NCBI RefSeq assembly: GCF_019175385.1
Contig: NC_083344.1
Coordinates: 28,088,231 to 28,152,230, forward strand
Source: Lycium barbarum
Taxonomy: Eukaryota; Streptophyta; Magnoliopsida; Solanales; Solanaceae
DNA length: 64,000 nt
Direction of reading: 5' to 3'
Of this stretch, positions 25,088 through 36,400 are shown one piece after another. The position numbers and the translations under genes were made by a program. Below the pieces are notes generated by a model. It was not told the origin of the DNA, made no database searches, and saw only the letters and a program-made list of their open reading frames with translations. The first letter of the stretch is position 1, and every line of letters begins with the position of its first letter.

Positions 25088-26616
25088 TCACGGGATACCA
25101 ACCGGACTAGATACCTCAAAAGGTTTAATTGGCTCAGGTTTTACCCCAATACGACCAGCAACATATGGAGTAATATAAGAGAAAGTAGAACTCGGATCTA
25201 TCAATGCATACACATTATGGGAAAATATGGACAATGTACCTGTAATCACATCCGGGGAGGACTCAAGATCTTGTCGTCCGGCTGAAGCATACACACGGGG
25301 CTGAGTGGCACCTGAAGTAGATGTTACCCCTCTGCCTCTACCTCGACCTGCTGACATCTGGAGAGTCTGCCCTACCAGACGCACTGAAGAAGAACCAGCT
25401 GCTGAACCTGTGGGCTGAACCCCACCTCTACCATACTGCGAGGGAGAATCTCGCATCAAATGCCCAGTCTGTCCCCAAACATAACAAGCATCCGTGTCCT
25501 GGTGAAATGGCCCCGAGTGTAATTTCCTGCACCGGCTACATCGTGGAACTGGTGGTCTCCTCTGACTATAATCACCCCCAAAATGAGAACCCGAAGCTCT
25601 CGAACTCTAACCCTGTCCTGAAAGAAAGGAGCAATTAAATCTCCTATCTGCAAATCGTGGAGGCGCACTAGTCACCGACTGGCCTGAATGTCCGGAATAA
25701 GTCTGCCTCGATCCCCCTCTATAGTCGCCACCTGCCCCCATAGATTTGGCCCTCTTGCTTTGCCTTCTATCAATGTCGCGATCACCCTTTTGTGGCTGCT
25801 GTCGTCCCTCTAAGTTCTGGGCATGGGCTTGTATTCGGGATATATCCATCCCATCTTGCAACGAAGCTGTCAAGCAATCTTTAAATAAATATGGCCCTAA
25901 GCCACTCACAAAGCGATGCACTCTATCTCCCATGTCGGCCACCATGGTCGGGGCATATCTATCGAAGGAATTAAATTGAAGGTTATATTCCCGAGCACTC
26001 ATATTTCCTTGCTTTAGATTCAAGAACCTATCCGCTCTAGCTCGGTGGACCTCAGGTGGCAAATATTGACGAATGAAAGCATCCACGAATTCTTGCCAAA
26101 CGGGAGGAGGCACATTCTCTTTTCTCGATGCTATCCAATTATTATACCACAATACCTTCACATCTCGGAGTCTATACGATGCCAACTCCACGGACTCAGT
26201 CTCGGAGGCATAAATAATCTTCAATGTCCTCAACATCTCATCAATAAAACCTTGCGGGTCTTCATCCAGCTTTGACCCGAAAAACTCTGGAATATTAAAA
26301 CTCATAAAGTCACGGGCTCGGGTACTAGCTGACCGATCACTTGGGCCCGCATTCTGCCGCTGTGCCTGGGCGGCAACCAACTGTGTCAATAAATGAATGG
26401 CCTCGGTCACTTGTTGACCCGAAGCAACCGATGGAGGAACTGGAGCTGAAGCTCCTCCTTGCTCGTCTACATTAGGCGGGGTGGAAGAAGTGTTAGATAG
26501 GGCCTCATTATGTGACTCGCCCTCTTCCACATTCATTGGCGACTCTCTTTCTACCCATCTTTTTGTCGTAGTCTTTCCCATCTGGGCAGCGGTCGCTTTT
26601 CCCTTTGGCGGCAATT
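25088..26616 (-). pseudogene. Element 1 gag and protease start
   Basis: Gag reads open from 26614 to 25607 (335 residues). It includes a complete capsid core with the QEFVDAFIRQYLPPEV block and SGLGPYLFKDCLTASLQDGMD, then a basic linker. The expected ATG has become TTG (26612-26614). A stop lies at 25607. In the same frame the nucleocapsid region follows, but its knuckle is destroyed: CYVWGQTGHLMRDS has lost two of three cysteines although the flanks are preserved. Protease begins with YALIDPSSTFSYITP, the usual glycine being serine. TGTTATTTCAG lies directly before the start, a 3' splice-site match. Compared with element 3 this is the best preserved capsid of the window. Confidence 0.92.
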
Positions 26617-26820
26617 CTGAAATAACAACACACTATTAGGGAGGATAAAATCTTATACACGGCTCTATCGCACGATCTCATAAGAAGAAAGATGGTCATT
26701 TTTCCAAAATGCCCTGTATCCTCCTGTTTATTAATGTGGCACGCAACACATCACAAACAAGACTCTACTAGACACGGCTCGTAGACATTCCCTAAGACTG
26801 AATTGCTCTGATAACACTTT
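26617..26820 (-). promoter_or_regulatory. Element 1 leader and primer binding site
   Basis: Minus strand primer site at 26805-26816 reads TGTTATCAGAGC, one base off the initiator-Met consensus TGGTATCAGAGC. The leader has the conserved stem-loop around 26725-26760, decayed in its loop (TTGCGTGC). Confidence 0.85.
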
Positions 26821-29356
26821 TGTCATGACCCGACTAGGGGCCGCGATGGGTACCCGGGGCTAACCACCGAGCACCACTCATTCTATTACTCATCATGCTC
26901 ATTATATAAACTTCTTTTATCAAATTCATGGTCAGATTATAATAAAAATCATCATTCATTTGGAAACCATAAATACGTTTATATACATAAGCCTCGCAGC
27001 TATCAAAATAATATATGTATATATACATAATAGCAACTTCGTGAGACCATATAACCCACAGTGCGTATCTACGAGCCTCTACTAGAATACTAGACATATG
27101 GACGGGACAGGACCCCGTCGTGCCCAACATATACAAGTGTACACAAAAGAACAATCAAGCACCTCCGGAACAAAGGAGTGCTTTCAATCAACTAGCAGCT
27201 CCTACGAGTCTGGATCAAGCTCACCTCCCTGCCTGCCTGTGGGCATGAACACATCGTCCACAGAAAACGGACGTCAGTACGAACATTATACTGAGTATGT
27301 AAGACAAGAATGAAATAAATATAATAGAGGATCGTGAGCCATAAGAAAAAGATGTAACCTGCATGAGTTTCATAGGTGGATACATTTTGTATACATATCG
27401 CATATTTATATAATCATGGTACATATATTATCCCAACACATATATCATCACATCATAGTCCTCATCGTTAACCCATGTCCTGGGAACCATCATATGCTGC
27501 CAACTAGTGGTGATCATGCCCGGCCCTTTAGGCTCGGTGTAAACATAGCAGCCCGCATTAGCGGTGACATGCCCGACCATCTAGGCTCGGTGGAATCATA
27601 TGCAGCCAGCCTTAGCGGTGACATGCCCGGCCATTTTAGCGCAATGGAATCATATCATCATATCACCAATTATACATTCATCATTTTTACACATCTCATA
27701 AGCACAACATAATCTTACATTATTTTACATCTATCATTAAGAGTATACATTAGACTTTGAAGGCAGCTATGGCTACATCGGGGTGACATAAGGTCGTGAA
27801 CCCCCGATTATATTATGAACATTTATGAGTATTCTGCCTCACCTTGAAGGAAATAGTATATAAGGTGACTGTTAGCGATAACGGCATCGTTAACATTATA
27901 GGATCATCATATCATGAACTCTAGAATCTCTATACTTTATCTCATCATCATCATTATCATGCTCGTATCATATTTCCTTTCTTAATCCTGTACATATGTA
28001 GTTTGGTATGTTCACGGACTCATAGTCTCCATCGAATAGGAAGATTATGGAAAATTTGAAGGATTCATGCCTTAGAAAGAAAGGATTGGTCTTACATACC
28101 TTCTTGTCTGGAAACTCTATCGCTTGAACGCACCTCTTCAGTATTTACGTCTCTACCTTCAAGAGAATTCGTACCGACATTAGCTAACAATTATAAGAAC
28201 GCACTTACTAACGCTAGAGATAAATTGGGCAGCACATCCTTTGTTTATACTACTTTTCTCATGTTCTATATGAACTCCCAAACGTTCATATCAACATTCA
28301 CAATATCGCACACGACAATCATCATTTATCTACATTAACCACAATTCACCATTTCTATTCAATTTCCCCACAATTTATGGTTTTAGCTCATTATCGCGTT
28401 TTCTCATATATAATACTTATTCCATGGTCTAAATGTCATTTATAACATATTCACAATCACAACATACCAACATTCATGATTCACCCCAACCACTATTCAA
28501 CAATGATACTATTCACTCATTTAAGACCCATTTTCTATGTCTTTCTACAATTCGAGTGTCTTAGCCTTCCAATACCTTAAACAATATGGTATGGTCATGA
28601 AAAATACCTTAGATGATGGATGAACAAGCCTTGAATGGAAATACTCTTCTAGCACCAAAACCCTATTTCTCTTCTCTTGTGATTTCTTGGCTTTGATGAC
28701 TTTCACTAGGTTTCATACACTTGTTTCTTGTTGGTTTGATGAAGTTGATCATCAATTTCCTTTGGATTCTTGTGGATGAAGAGTGGAGAGAATATTCTAG
28801 AGGTTTCTTGACTTGTGGAGTGAAAATGAAATGAGAGAGAGGTCCTTATATTAATTCAAAATCTGTCCCGGCCAGAACATACGGACCAACATACGGTCCG
28901 TATATTTTTCACTGACTGTATGTTTGGTCCAGTGAAGTGTGCCATTCTGGGCTGAACCTACGGCTGGACATACGGTCCGTGTATTTTATACGGCCAGTAT
29001 GTCTGGCCGTATAATGTCCAGCTGTCCGGGACTTGTTCTCGTCGACTCGTTTGATCTCCAATCCTTATGGAACCTTCTCAACACTTGTTCAACGCCTCAT
29101 TACTATTCTAAGGGACGTTATCACTTGTCTCCTAAACATCTTTAAGCCATTGTTAACTCGTCGCTCATAATTCTTACCCGATGCATAACATATCCTTCAC
29201 TTTTCCTTATCAACTTTCTTCCTTTGCATCGTATGTCTTTGAATCATGATTAGGGTCATCAAATTCTATTTCTTACTTATCCGAATAATCGTATACATCG
29301 TGCTCTTCGGTAGCCTATTCACTGTACGATAATGGGGAATTTTCCAAGGTGTAACA
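26821..29356 (-). repeat. 5' LTR of element 1 (2.54 kb)
   Basis: TGTCATGACC...GGTGTAACA. In minus-strand order: U3 with TACGGTCCGTA palindromes (28880-29010), TATAAGG box near 28850, donor-like AAG/GTATTTT (intron start 28607), acceptor CTCTAG (ends 28214), 114-nt candidate exon 28213-28100, donor GTATGTAAG (28099 down), and the GTAC hairpin 27275-27293 with CGTCC/GGACG at 27255-27273. Confidence 0.92.
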
Positions 29357-29361
29357 ATAAG
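29357..29361. repeat. Target site duplication, right (ATAAG)
   Basis: Matches 19361-19365; see element 1. Confidence 0.93.
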
Positions 29362-29475
29362 CTTTAGAAACTTTAGACTTTGCTTCATCGTCATCATTAT
29401 CGTTATCTCATGAGTAACTCATAATGATCTTAGATTCATCGTTTCCGGAATATAAGAGGGTTATGGAAAGATTGT
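29362..29475 (-). repeat. LTR continuation of 18303-19365
   Basis: Resumes the LTR interrupted by element 1 (minus-strand orientation, with the TTCCGGAATATAAGAGGGTT block). It ends near 29475, where an oppositely oriented LTR begins. Confidence 0.65.
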
Positions 29476-29743
29476 TAATGAAGTATTAAATAAGTGTTAA
29501 GAAGGTTGTATAAGGATTTGAGATCAAACGAAACGACAAGGATAACTTCGGAAAAACTGTGAGTTACACGACCACCTTATACGGACTGTAGAACTTTATA
29601 CGGACCGTATAAGGGTCCGTATAACCCAACAGAAAGAATGTTTTCCATTGCAATGAACCACGGACACTTATACGGACTGTACATGGTTATACGGACCGTA
29701 TAAGTGGTCCGTATAATGCCCCACGGACTGATTAAATTGCAAG

Positions 29744-30516
29744 TATAAATACATGTTCCCACTTTTATTTTCTCATTCTTTCCACTTCTTCATCTTTCTC
29801 AAGAGTTCTAGAGGGTTCTAAATATGTAATCAACACAAATTCAAGACAAATCAAAGGTTCATATCATAAATCCAAGAGAATCAAGTGCAAGAAACTCACT
29901 AGGGTTCATCCAAGACAAGAAATCTCTTTGGAAGTGGAACTAGCGTTTTGCTTAACTGAAGTGTTTCCACCTAAAGCTCATTCTCATACTATCAAAGGTA
30001 AGTTTTATGATCAATTCATGTTATTTAGAGTATTGAGGGGTTGAAATACTTGGATTATAGAAGGAAATAGAAAAAAATGGGTCATGAATGTGGCAATAAT
30101 GTCATTTTGAGTAATAGTTTGAATTGAGTTATGATTCTTGATGTGTTGTGATTATGATTATGCTATAAATGATATTAAGGACATGGGATAAGCATTACAT
30201 GTGAGAAAACGTACTAGTATACTATGACCATGAATATGGATGAATTGAAGTGGAATTGTGAAATGAGGGTAATGTAGATGAATGAAGATTGTTAGTTTTG
30301 ATATTGTGAATATTATTATAAATGTTTGGGAATTGATATACAATATGGGGAAGGTTGTATAAACAAAAGGAAATGCTGCCCAATTTTCTCTAGCTATAAT
30401 AAGCACGTTCATATAATCGATTAGCTAATATGAATGCGAATTCTCTTGACGGTAGAAACATGAGCATTAAAGGAGCACAATCAAGCGATGGAAATTGTTA
30501 AACAAAAGAGGTATGT
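29744..30516 (+). promoter_or_regulatory. Candidate LTR promoter and spliced two-exon leader
   Basis: TATAAAT at 29744-29750 would place transcription start near 29780. The pattern exon - GTAAGTTT (29998) - 396-nt intron - TTTTCTCTAG (30393) - 117-nt exon - GTATGTAAGG (30511) is the clearest example in the window of an arrangement repeated in most LTRs here. Its use as splice sites is inference. Confidence 0.5.
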
Positions 30517-31446
30517 AAGGCTAGTCTTTTCTTTCTAAGGCATGACCCTTATGGCATGAATCCTCCTATCTTTCCATGATTTTCCTACATATTGGGCATT
30601 ATGAATCTACGAGTATAAAGAGCTTCATACGAGATAAAGAAAAGAGATACATTACGAGCATGACAATACTGATGATGAATCTAAGTCTAGAAGTCCTAAA
30701 GCTCATGATACGATATTCCTAAGAAGCTAATGACCCTTATATCATTCCTATGATATTATTTCCCTACCTCTCCATGACCTTCTTACATTCTGGGAACTAT
30801 GAGACAATATTGATAAAGAACTTTTTATGAGATAAAGATGAGAAATATATCATGAATACGAAAATAATGATGGTAAGTTTAAGCCTAGAGATTCTAAAGC
30901 AAGATATGATGTTTATAAAGTTAAAGATCCTACTTACGATCCATTAATGTTGTTCATGGTGTACACTCACCTTAAAATGCTAGTTCCTTCAAGGTGAGAT
31001 ATGATGAATATGATTACTCCATAATGGAATCGGGGGTTCTCGACCTTATGTCACCCCGACATTGTTATAGATTGTCTATAAGCTCTAATGCATGTCCTAT
31101 GACCAATGGTCCGAAAAGTTACGAGTCTATGTTCATAGGGGGTTCCATATGAGATTAAGGTAAGAGATATGCAAAAGATACGATGATGGTAATGATGTGC
31201 CTAAGTTTAGAGATTATAAAGTCTATCATGTGATATTTTTATGAAGTTCATGCTACGAATATGATATGATCTTCATAGATTGTCTTTAAATTCAAATGCA
31301 TGCTCTATGAAAAGTTACGATAAGCTTATGAGATATATGTGATGAAAATGATGATAATAGTGATGACACTAAAGATGTTTATAGGCTTTTATGTGGATGT
31401 GCCTATGTATGGCTATTATGAAACCCCGAGCTTATATGGCCGGGTA

Positions 31447-31449
<3 letters not shown>

Positions 31450-31501
<52 letters not shown>
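31450..31501. repeat. (AT)n microsatellite
   Basis: About 26 AT dinucleotides inside the plus-oriented LTR. Confidence 0.97.
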
Positions 31502-31503
<2 letters not shown>

Positions 31504-31520
31504 GCACGCGCGCCACTGCA

Positions 31521-31680
31521 GTTGGGTACGGATACCACTGAGCCTTGGTAGGGCCAGGTACAGATATTACTGAGCCTTGGTAGGGCCAGGTACGGACAAT
31601 ACTGAGTCTTGGTAGGGCCAGGTACGGACAATACTGGGCCTTGATAGGGCCAGGTACGCATAACACCAAGCTTTATTATA
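31521..31680. repeat. 32-bp minisatellite, four units
   Basis: GGGCCAGGTA recurs at 31551, 31583, 31615 and 31647, with degenerate edges. It lies within the LTR just before the element 2 insertion. Confidence 0.92.
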
Positions 31681-31697
31681 GTTGGGTACGTAAGATA

Positions 31698-31702
31698 CCG
31701 AA
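31698..31702. repeat. Target site duplication, left (CCGAA)
   Basis: Identical to 39781-39785, flanking element 2 at its exact LTR ends. Confidence 0.94.
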
Positions 31703-33444
31703 TGTCACGTCCCAAAACACCCGCTAGACGTGATTGGCACCCAGCAAACACCACCCGCCAGGCGAACCATATATCATACTCTTAACTATTTACAAAAGCA
31801 CTAAAAGAAAATAAATGCAGGTCCAACAACGTTATTAATGATAAAAGGCGAAATAGTCGCCAACCAAATCCATAATCGATTTATGAAAACCAATCAACGC
31901 TAAGGTAAAAAGAATCTCTAGCCCACATCCCACGCTAAGACCATGGAGCATCTAACAGAGTTACATGAGTTTGAGTGTCGGGCATGTAAACCCAAAATAA
32001 AAGAAATAACTAGAAATAAACTAGATAAAGCTGAAATGGCTGCCTCCACGAACTATGCGGTGGCTCGCCTCAGCAACAGTGTCCACTCACGAAGTCTTCA
32101 ATTACCAGCCTCGTTCTCAACAACAGTATCTGTATGGACATGCAGGTAAGGAGTGAGTTATACAAAAATATAACATAGTAAGATCCTCAACCCGCCACTT
32201 CAAATACCCCTGGAACAAGTGTTAGAAAATACAAACACACAACAAGCACAAAAATATTATGCACCTGAATATATCATTATATAATAGCAACCAAGGTCGA
32301 AACCACTCTTTATCAATTATATTATATATCTCAACACAATTTACACTACGAACCGTCATAACTGGCAGTTAAAGAATTAGTCAACACTATGAATTCACGG
32401 CAACATACACAATGTGCCAAATATGTCAGGAAGCATACACAATGCTAAGGGAAGCATACACAATGCCCCAATATCATGGCTCACAGCCGCATCACATTAT
32501 GAAACAATTTATAAATAGAGTTTTAGAATATTTGAAAATAAAGTATATGCGGCTGGCCATAAGAACAACCGATTCTGCCAAGCACAAGCTCGCCCCAACA
32601 CATGGACCATGCAGACAAAATATATTTTTAAAACAGGTTTTGAAAAGCAAGTACCCAAAGCTTAAAGTCTCACTTACCTCAAATTCACAATTCAAGCACA
32701 CTTCCCAAAAAAATCAAAACTGCGTTCTCGGGTCTCCGGATTGCCTCAAACTACACAAAAACGGATTTAGAATGGTCAAAACCCTTAGGGTAAACCACTT
32801 CTATATTTTTAGAGGCTTAAACGGTTAAAGTCAAATTTTAAAGGACGAAAACGCCCTCTGGTCAAAGTGTTCAAAACCCGACAAGACTTATGTTTTCGGA
32901 AAGGCCTTAATGAGAGGATTCCAACGATATATAGAAGTCTAAAATCCGACGCTATTTGCCCTTTCAAATCAATGATTTTAGTTGAAGAACCCTAGAACTA
33001 AACTTTCTCCATTCCTCAAAATATCCTCATGTTTCACCATAAAGATTCACCCATAATTATATAATAAACTTAAATAAAACATTAGAGTCATTACCTTAAT
33101 GTGTTGAGTGAAGAATCTTTATTTTTCTCCTCTTTCTTCCTCTCTTTTCTCCCTTTCTTCTACTGTGTTTTTTTTTCTATTCGGCTCTATTGCTTTTGCT
33201 TCTGCAAATTCACGTCTGACCCCTTTTACTCCCTTTTATTCTTTATTTTCTTTTTCTTTTCTTTTTCTTCTTTTTGTGGGCTTGGCCCACATCTCTTTTT
33301 TTTTTTTTTAAAGGACCCTTTAATTCTCTTTTTCTTTTATTTTGTACCACTTAATTCTTTTATATATATATATATATATATATATTTATTTATTATTATT
33401 ATTTAAATTACCAACTAAGCCTAAAAAAAATTAGGGTTATTACA
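31703..33444 (-). repeat. 3' LTR of element 2 (1.74 kb)
   Basis: TGTCACGTCCC to GGTTATTACA. Minus strand has donor-like GAG/GTAAGTGAG (intron start 32677) and AAG/GTAATG (33094). A 138-codon plus-strand open frame (32412-32828) also exists in the other LTR. It is antisense to the element and I do not call it a gene. Confidence 0.94.
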
Positions 33445-33480
33445 TTCTCCACCACATAAAATGACGTTCGTCCTCGAACG
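33445..33480 (-). promoter_or_regulatory. Polypurine-like tract and hairpin of element 2
   Basis: Minus strand TATGTGGTGGAGAA adjoins the LTR. Upstream is the perfect inverted repeat CGTTCG-AGGA-CGAACG (33465-33480). Confidence 0.8.
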
Positions 33481-33483
33481 GAT

Positions 33484-36400
33484 CTAGATCATAGCTGTCG
33501 CGTCAAATAAATGAGGATATGTATCTCGCATATCCGTCTCAGACTCCCAAGTAGCCTCCTCGGTTGGATGATTACGCCACAACACTTTGCCTGAGGCTAC
33601 CGTCTTCAACCTCAATTGTCGCACTTGCCTATCAAGAATAGATATCGGACCCTCCTCATAAGTCAAATTTTCATCGAGCTCCACATCCTCTGGTTGAATC
33701 TTATGGCTATCATCACCAACATATCATCTTAGCATAGACACGTGAAATACAGGATGAACAGCAGACAATCTCGGAGGTAAAGCGAGTCTATAGGCCACCA
33801 ACCCAATTCGATCCAAAATATCATAAGGACCAATGTACCTATGACTTAACTTACCTTTCCGACCGAATATCATAACTCCTTTCATAGGGGATACTTTTAG
33901 AAAGACTTTTTCCCCCTTCATGAACTCCATCTCACGTACTTTATTATCTGCATAGGACTTTTGTCTGCTTTGTGTTGTCCGAAGCCGTTCTCGTATCAAT
34001 GCAACTTTTTCCAAGGCTTGCTGAACCAGATTTGGACCTAATAATTGTGCTTCGCCTGGTTCAAACCATCCAACTGGGGAACGACACCTGCGACCATATA
34101 GAGCCTCAAACGGTGCCATCTGTAAACTCGATTGGTAGCTGTTATTATAAGCAAACTCTGCCAAAGGCAACTGATCGTCCCACTGACCACCAAAATCAAT
34201 CGCGCAAGCTCTAAGCATGTCCTGTAAAATCTGAATAACTCGCTCAGACTGTCCATCAGCTTGTGGATGAAAAGTTGTACTCAACTCGACCTGTGAACCC
34301 AACGACTTCTGAAAAGACTTCCAAAACTCAGCAGTAAATTGTGCACCTCGATCAGATATTATAGAAATAGGCACACCATGAAGTCGTACTATCTCACGGA
34401 GGTAAATATTTTCTAACTGCTCTGCGCTATGAGTAACCCGAACTGGTATAAAATGAGCGGATTTGGTGAGTCTATCCACAATCACCCAGACTGAGTCATG
34501 TTTCTTGAAAGTATTAGGCAAACCAACTACGAAATCCATCGTAATCCTTTCCCACTTCCACTCTGGGATAATCAAGTTTTGCATTACTCCGCTAGGTTGT
34601 TGATGTTCATATTTGACCTGCTGACAATTTAAGCAACTTGTCACATGCTTCAAAATGTCAGCCTTCATACCTTTCCACCAATATAATCCACGCAAGTCTT
34701 GGTACATCTTCGTAGCACCTGGGTGGATGGAGTACCGCGAGCTATGAGCCTCTTCAAGAATTAGTTGTTTCACATTACCCACCATAGGAATACACAGTCT
34801 GCCATGACAACGTAACACTCCTTCGTCATCAATAGAGAATGACTTAACGCCCCCATTTTGCACTCGATCTCGCAATCTAGCAAGACGGGGATCTTCATAT
34901 TGGCAAGCTTTGACCTGCCCCACTAAGGACGATTGTGCCACCATAACTGCAAGTAACTTGCCTTGTACTGTATGATCAATCCGAACCCCGCGGTTGGCTA
35001 ATGCCTGAATATCCTTAGCCATAGGTCGTTCTTCAGCAGTAAATCGGGCCAAGCTGCCCATAGACTTTCTACTCAAGGCGTCTGCCACCACATTCGCCTT
35101 ACCAGGATGATACAAAATAGTAAGATCATAATCTTTAAGTAACTCTAACCACCGTCGCTGTCTCAAATTCAGATCTTTTTGCTTGAATATGTATTACAAA
35201 CTCTTGTGATCAGTATAGGTTGCACACGGCTCACCATAAAGATAGTGACGCCAGATCTTGAGTGCAAATACAACTGCGGCCAATTCTAAGTCATGAGTTG
35301 GATAATTCTTCTCATGTTTCTTTAGCTGTCGAGACGCATAAGCTACCACTTTACCATTCTGCATCAAGACACAACCCAACCCGACTCGAGATGCATCATA
35401 ATAAATGGTGAAACCACCCTCATCAGTAGGTAAGGTCAAAATCGGAGCCGTAGTCAATGCAGTCTTTAATTTCTGAAAGCTTTCTGAACATTCATCTGAC
35501 CACTGGAATACCACACCTTTCTGAGTTAAACGTGTCAATGCAACAGCTATCTTCGAGAAACCCTATACAAACCTTCTGTAATATCCAGCTAGTCCCATGA
35601 AGCTGCGTATCTCTGTGGGAGTAGTGGGTTGAGGCCAATCTCGAACTGCTTCAATTTTCTTTGGATCAACTTGAATCCCATCTCGGGACACCACGTGTCC
35701 TAAAAAAGAAATTGTGCTCAACCAGAACTCACATTTTGAGAACTTGGCATAAAGATTTCGTTCCTTAAGTATCTATAGCATAATTCTCAAGTGTTGTCCA
35801 TGCTCAGCCTTACTCCGAGAGTAGACCAAAATATCATCAATGAACACAATCACAAAATGGTCTAAGTATGGCTTGAATACCCTGTTCACGAGGTCCATAA
35901 ATACTGCAGGGGCATTAGTCAGCCCGAATGACATCACCAAGAATTTGCAGTGCCCATATCTTGTCCGAAAAGCTGTCTTGGAGATATCCTCAGTCTTGAT
36001 TCTCAACTGATGATAACCTGATCTCAAGTCGATTTTGGAAAACTGAGTAGCACCCTGCAGTTGATCAAACAAATCATCAATACGAGGTAATGGATACTTA
36101 TTCTTGATAGTCGCCTTGTTCAGTTTCCTGTAGTCAATGAACATTCTCATCGTGCCATCTTTCTTCTTCACAAATAACACAGGTGCACCCCAAGGCGATA
36201 CACTAGGCCTAATGAACCCCTTATCAAGTAGCTCTTGGAGTTGAACCTTCAGTTCTCTCAACTCGGCTGGAGCCATACGATATGGAGGAATAGAGATAGG
36301 TTGAGTCCCTGGAACTAAATCAATGCTGAACTCGATTTCTCTCATCGGGGGTAGGCCGGGTAAATCTTCAGGGAAAACATCTGCAAATTCGCGAACAACA

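Larger units (their letters stand above)
19366..29356 (-). mobile_element. Complete Ty3/gypsy element 1 (chromovirus type), 9.99 kb
   Basis: Both LTRs, primer site, polypurine tract and a perfect 5-bp target duplication are present. Order on the minus strand: 5' LTR, leader, gag, protease, RT, RNase H, integrase, chromodomain-like tail, polypurine tract, 3' LTR. In the first ~480 aligned LTR bases I count about 27 differences (5-6%), so this is an old insertion. Its target was the LTR 18303-19365/29362 onward. Confidence 0.93.
29476..31702 (+). repeat. Plus-oriented gypsy LTR, left part
   Basis: Lacks its first ~200 bp. U3 has several TATACGGACCGTATAA palindromes (29575-29725) and a TATA box (29744-29750). 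Downstream are a donor-like AAAG/GTAAGTTT (intron start 29998), an acceptor TTTTCTCTAG (ends 30393), a 117-nt candidate exon, and a donor GAG/GTATGTAAGG (30511). Element 2 interrupts it at 31702 with target site CCGAA. It continues 39786-40547. Confidence 0.82.

Noticed and set aside
32412..32828. 138-codon plus-strand open frame present in both LTRs of element 2 (also 38699-39115)
   Set aside because: It is antisense to the element and duplicated only because LTRs are duplicated. It has no recognisable domain, and the copies differ by amino-acid changes without sign of constraint.
33101..33406. Hydrophobic, Phe/Ser-rich plus-strand ORF resembling a membrane protein
   Set aside because: Product of T/C-rich low-complexity LTR sequence on the antisense strand, ending in a TA microsatellite.
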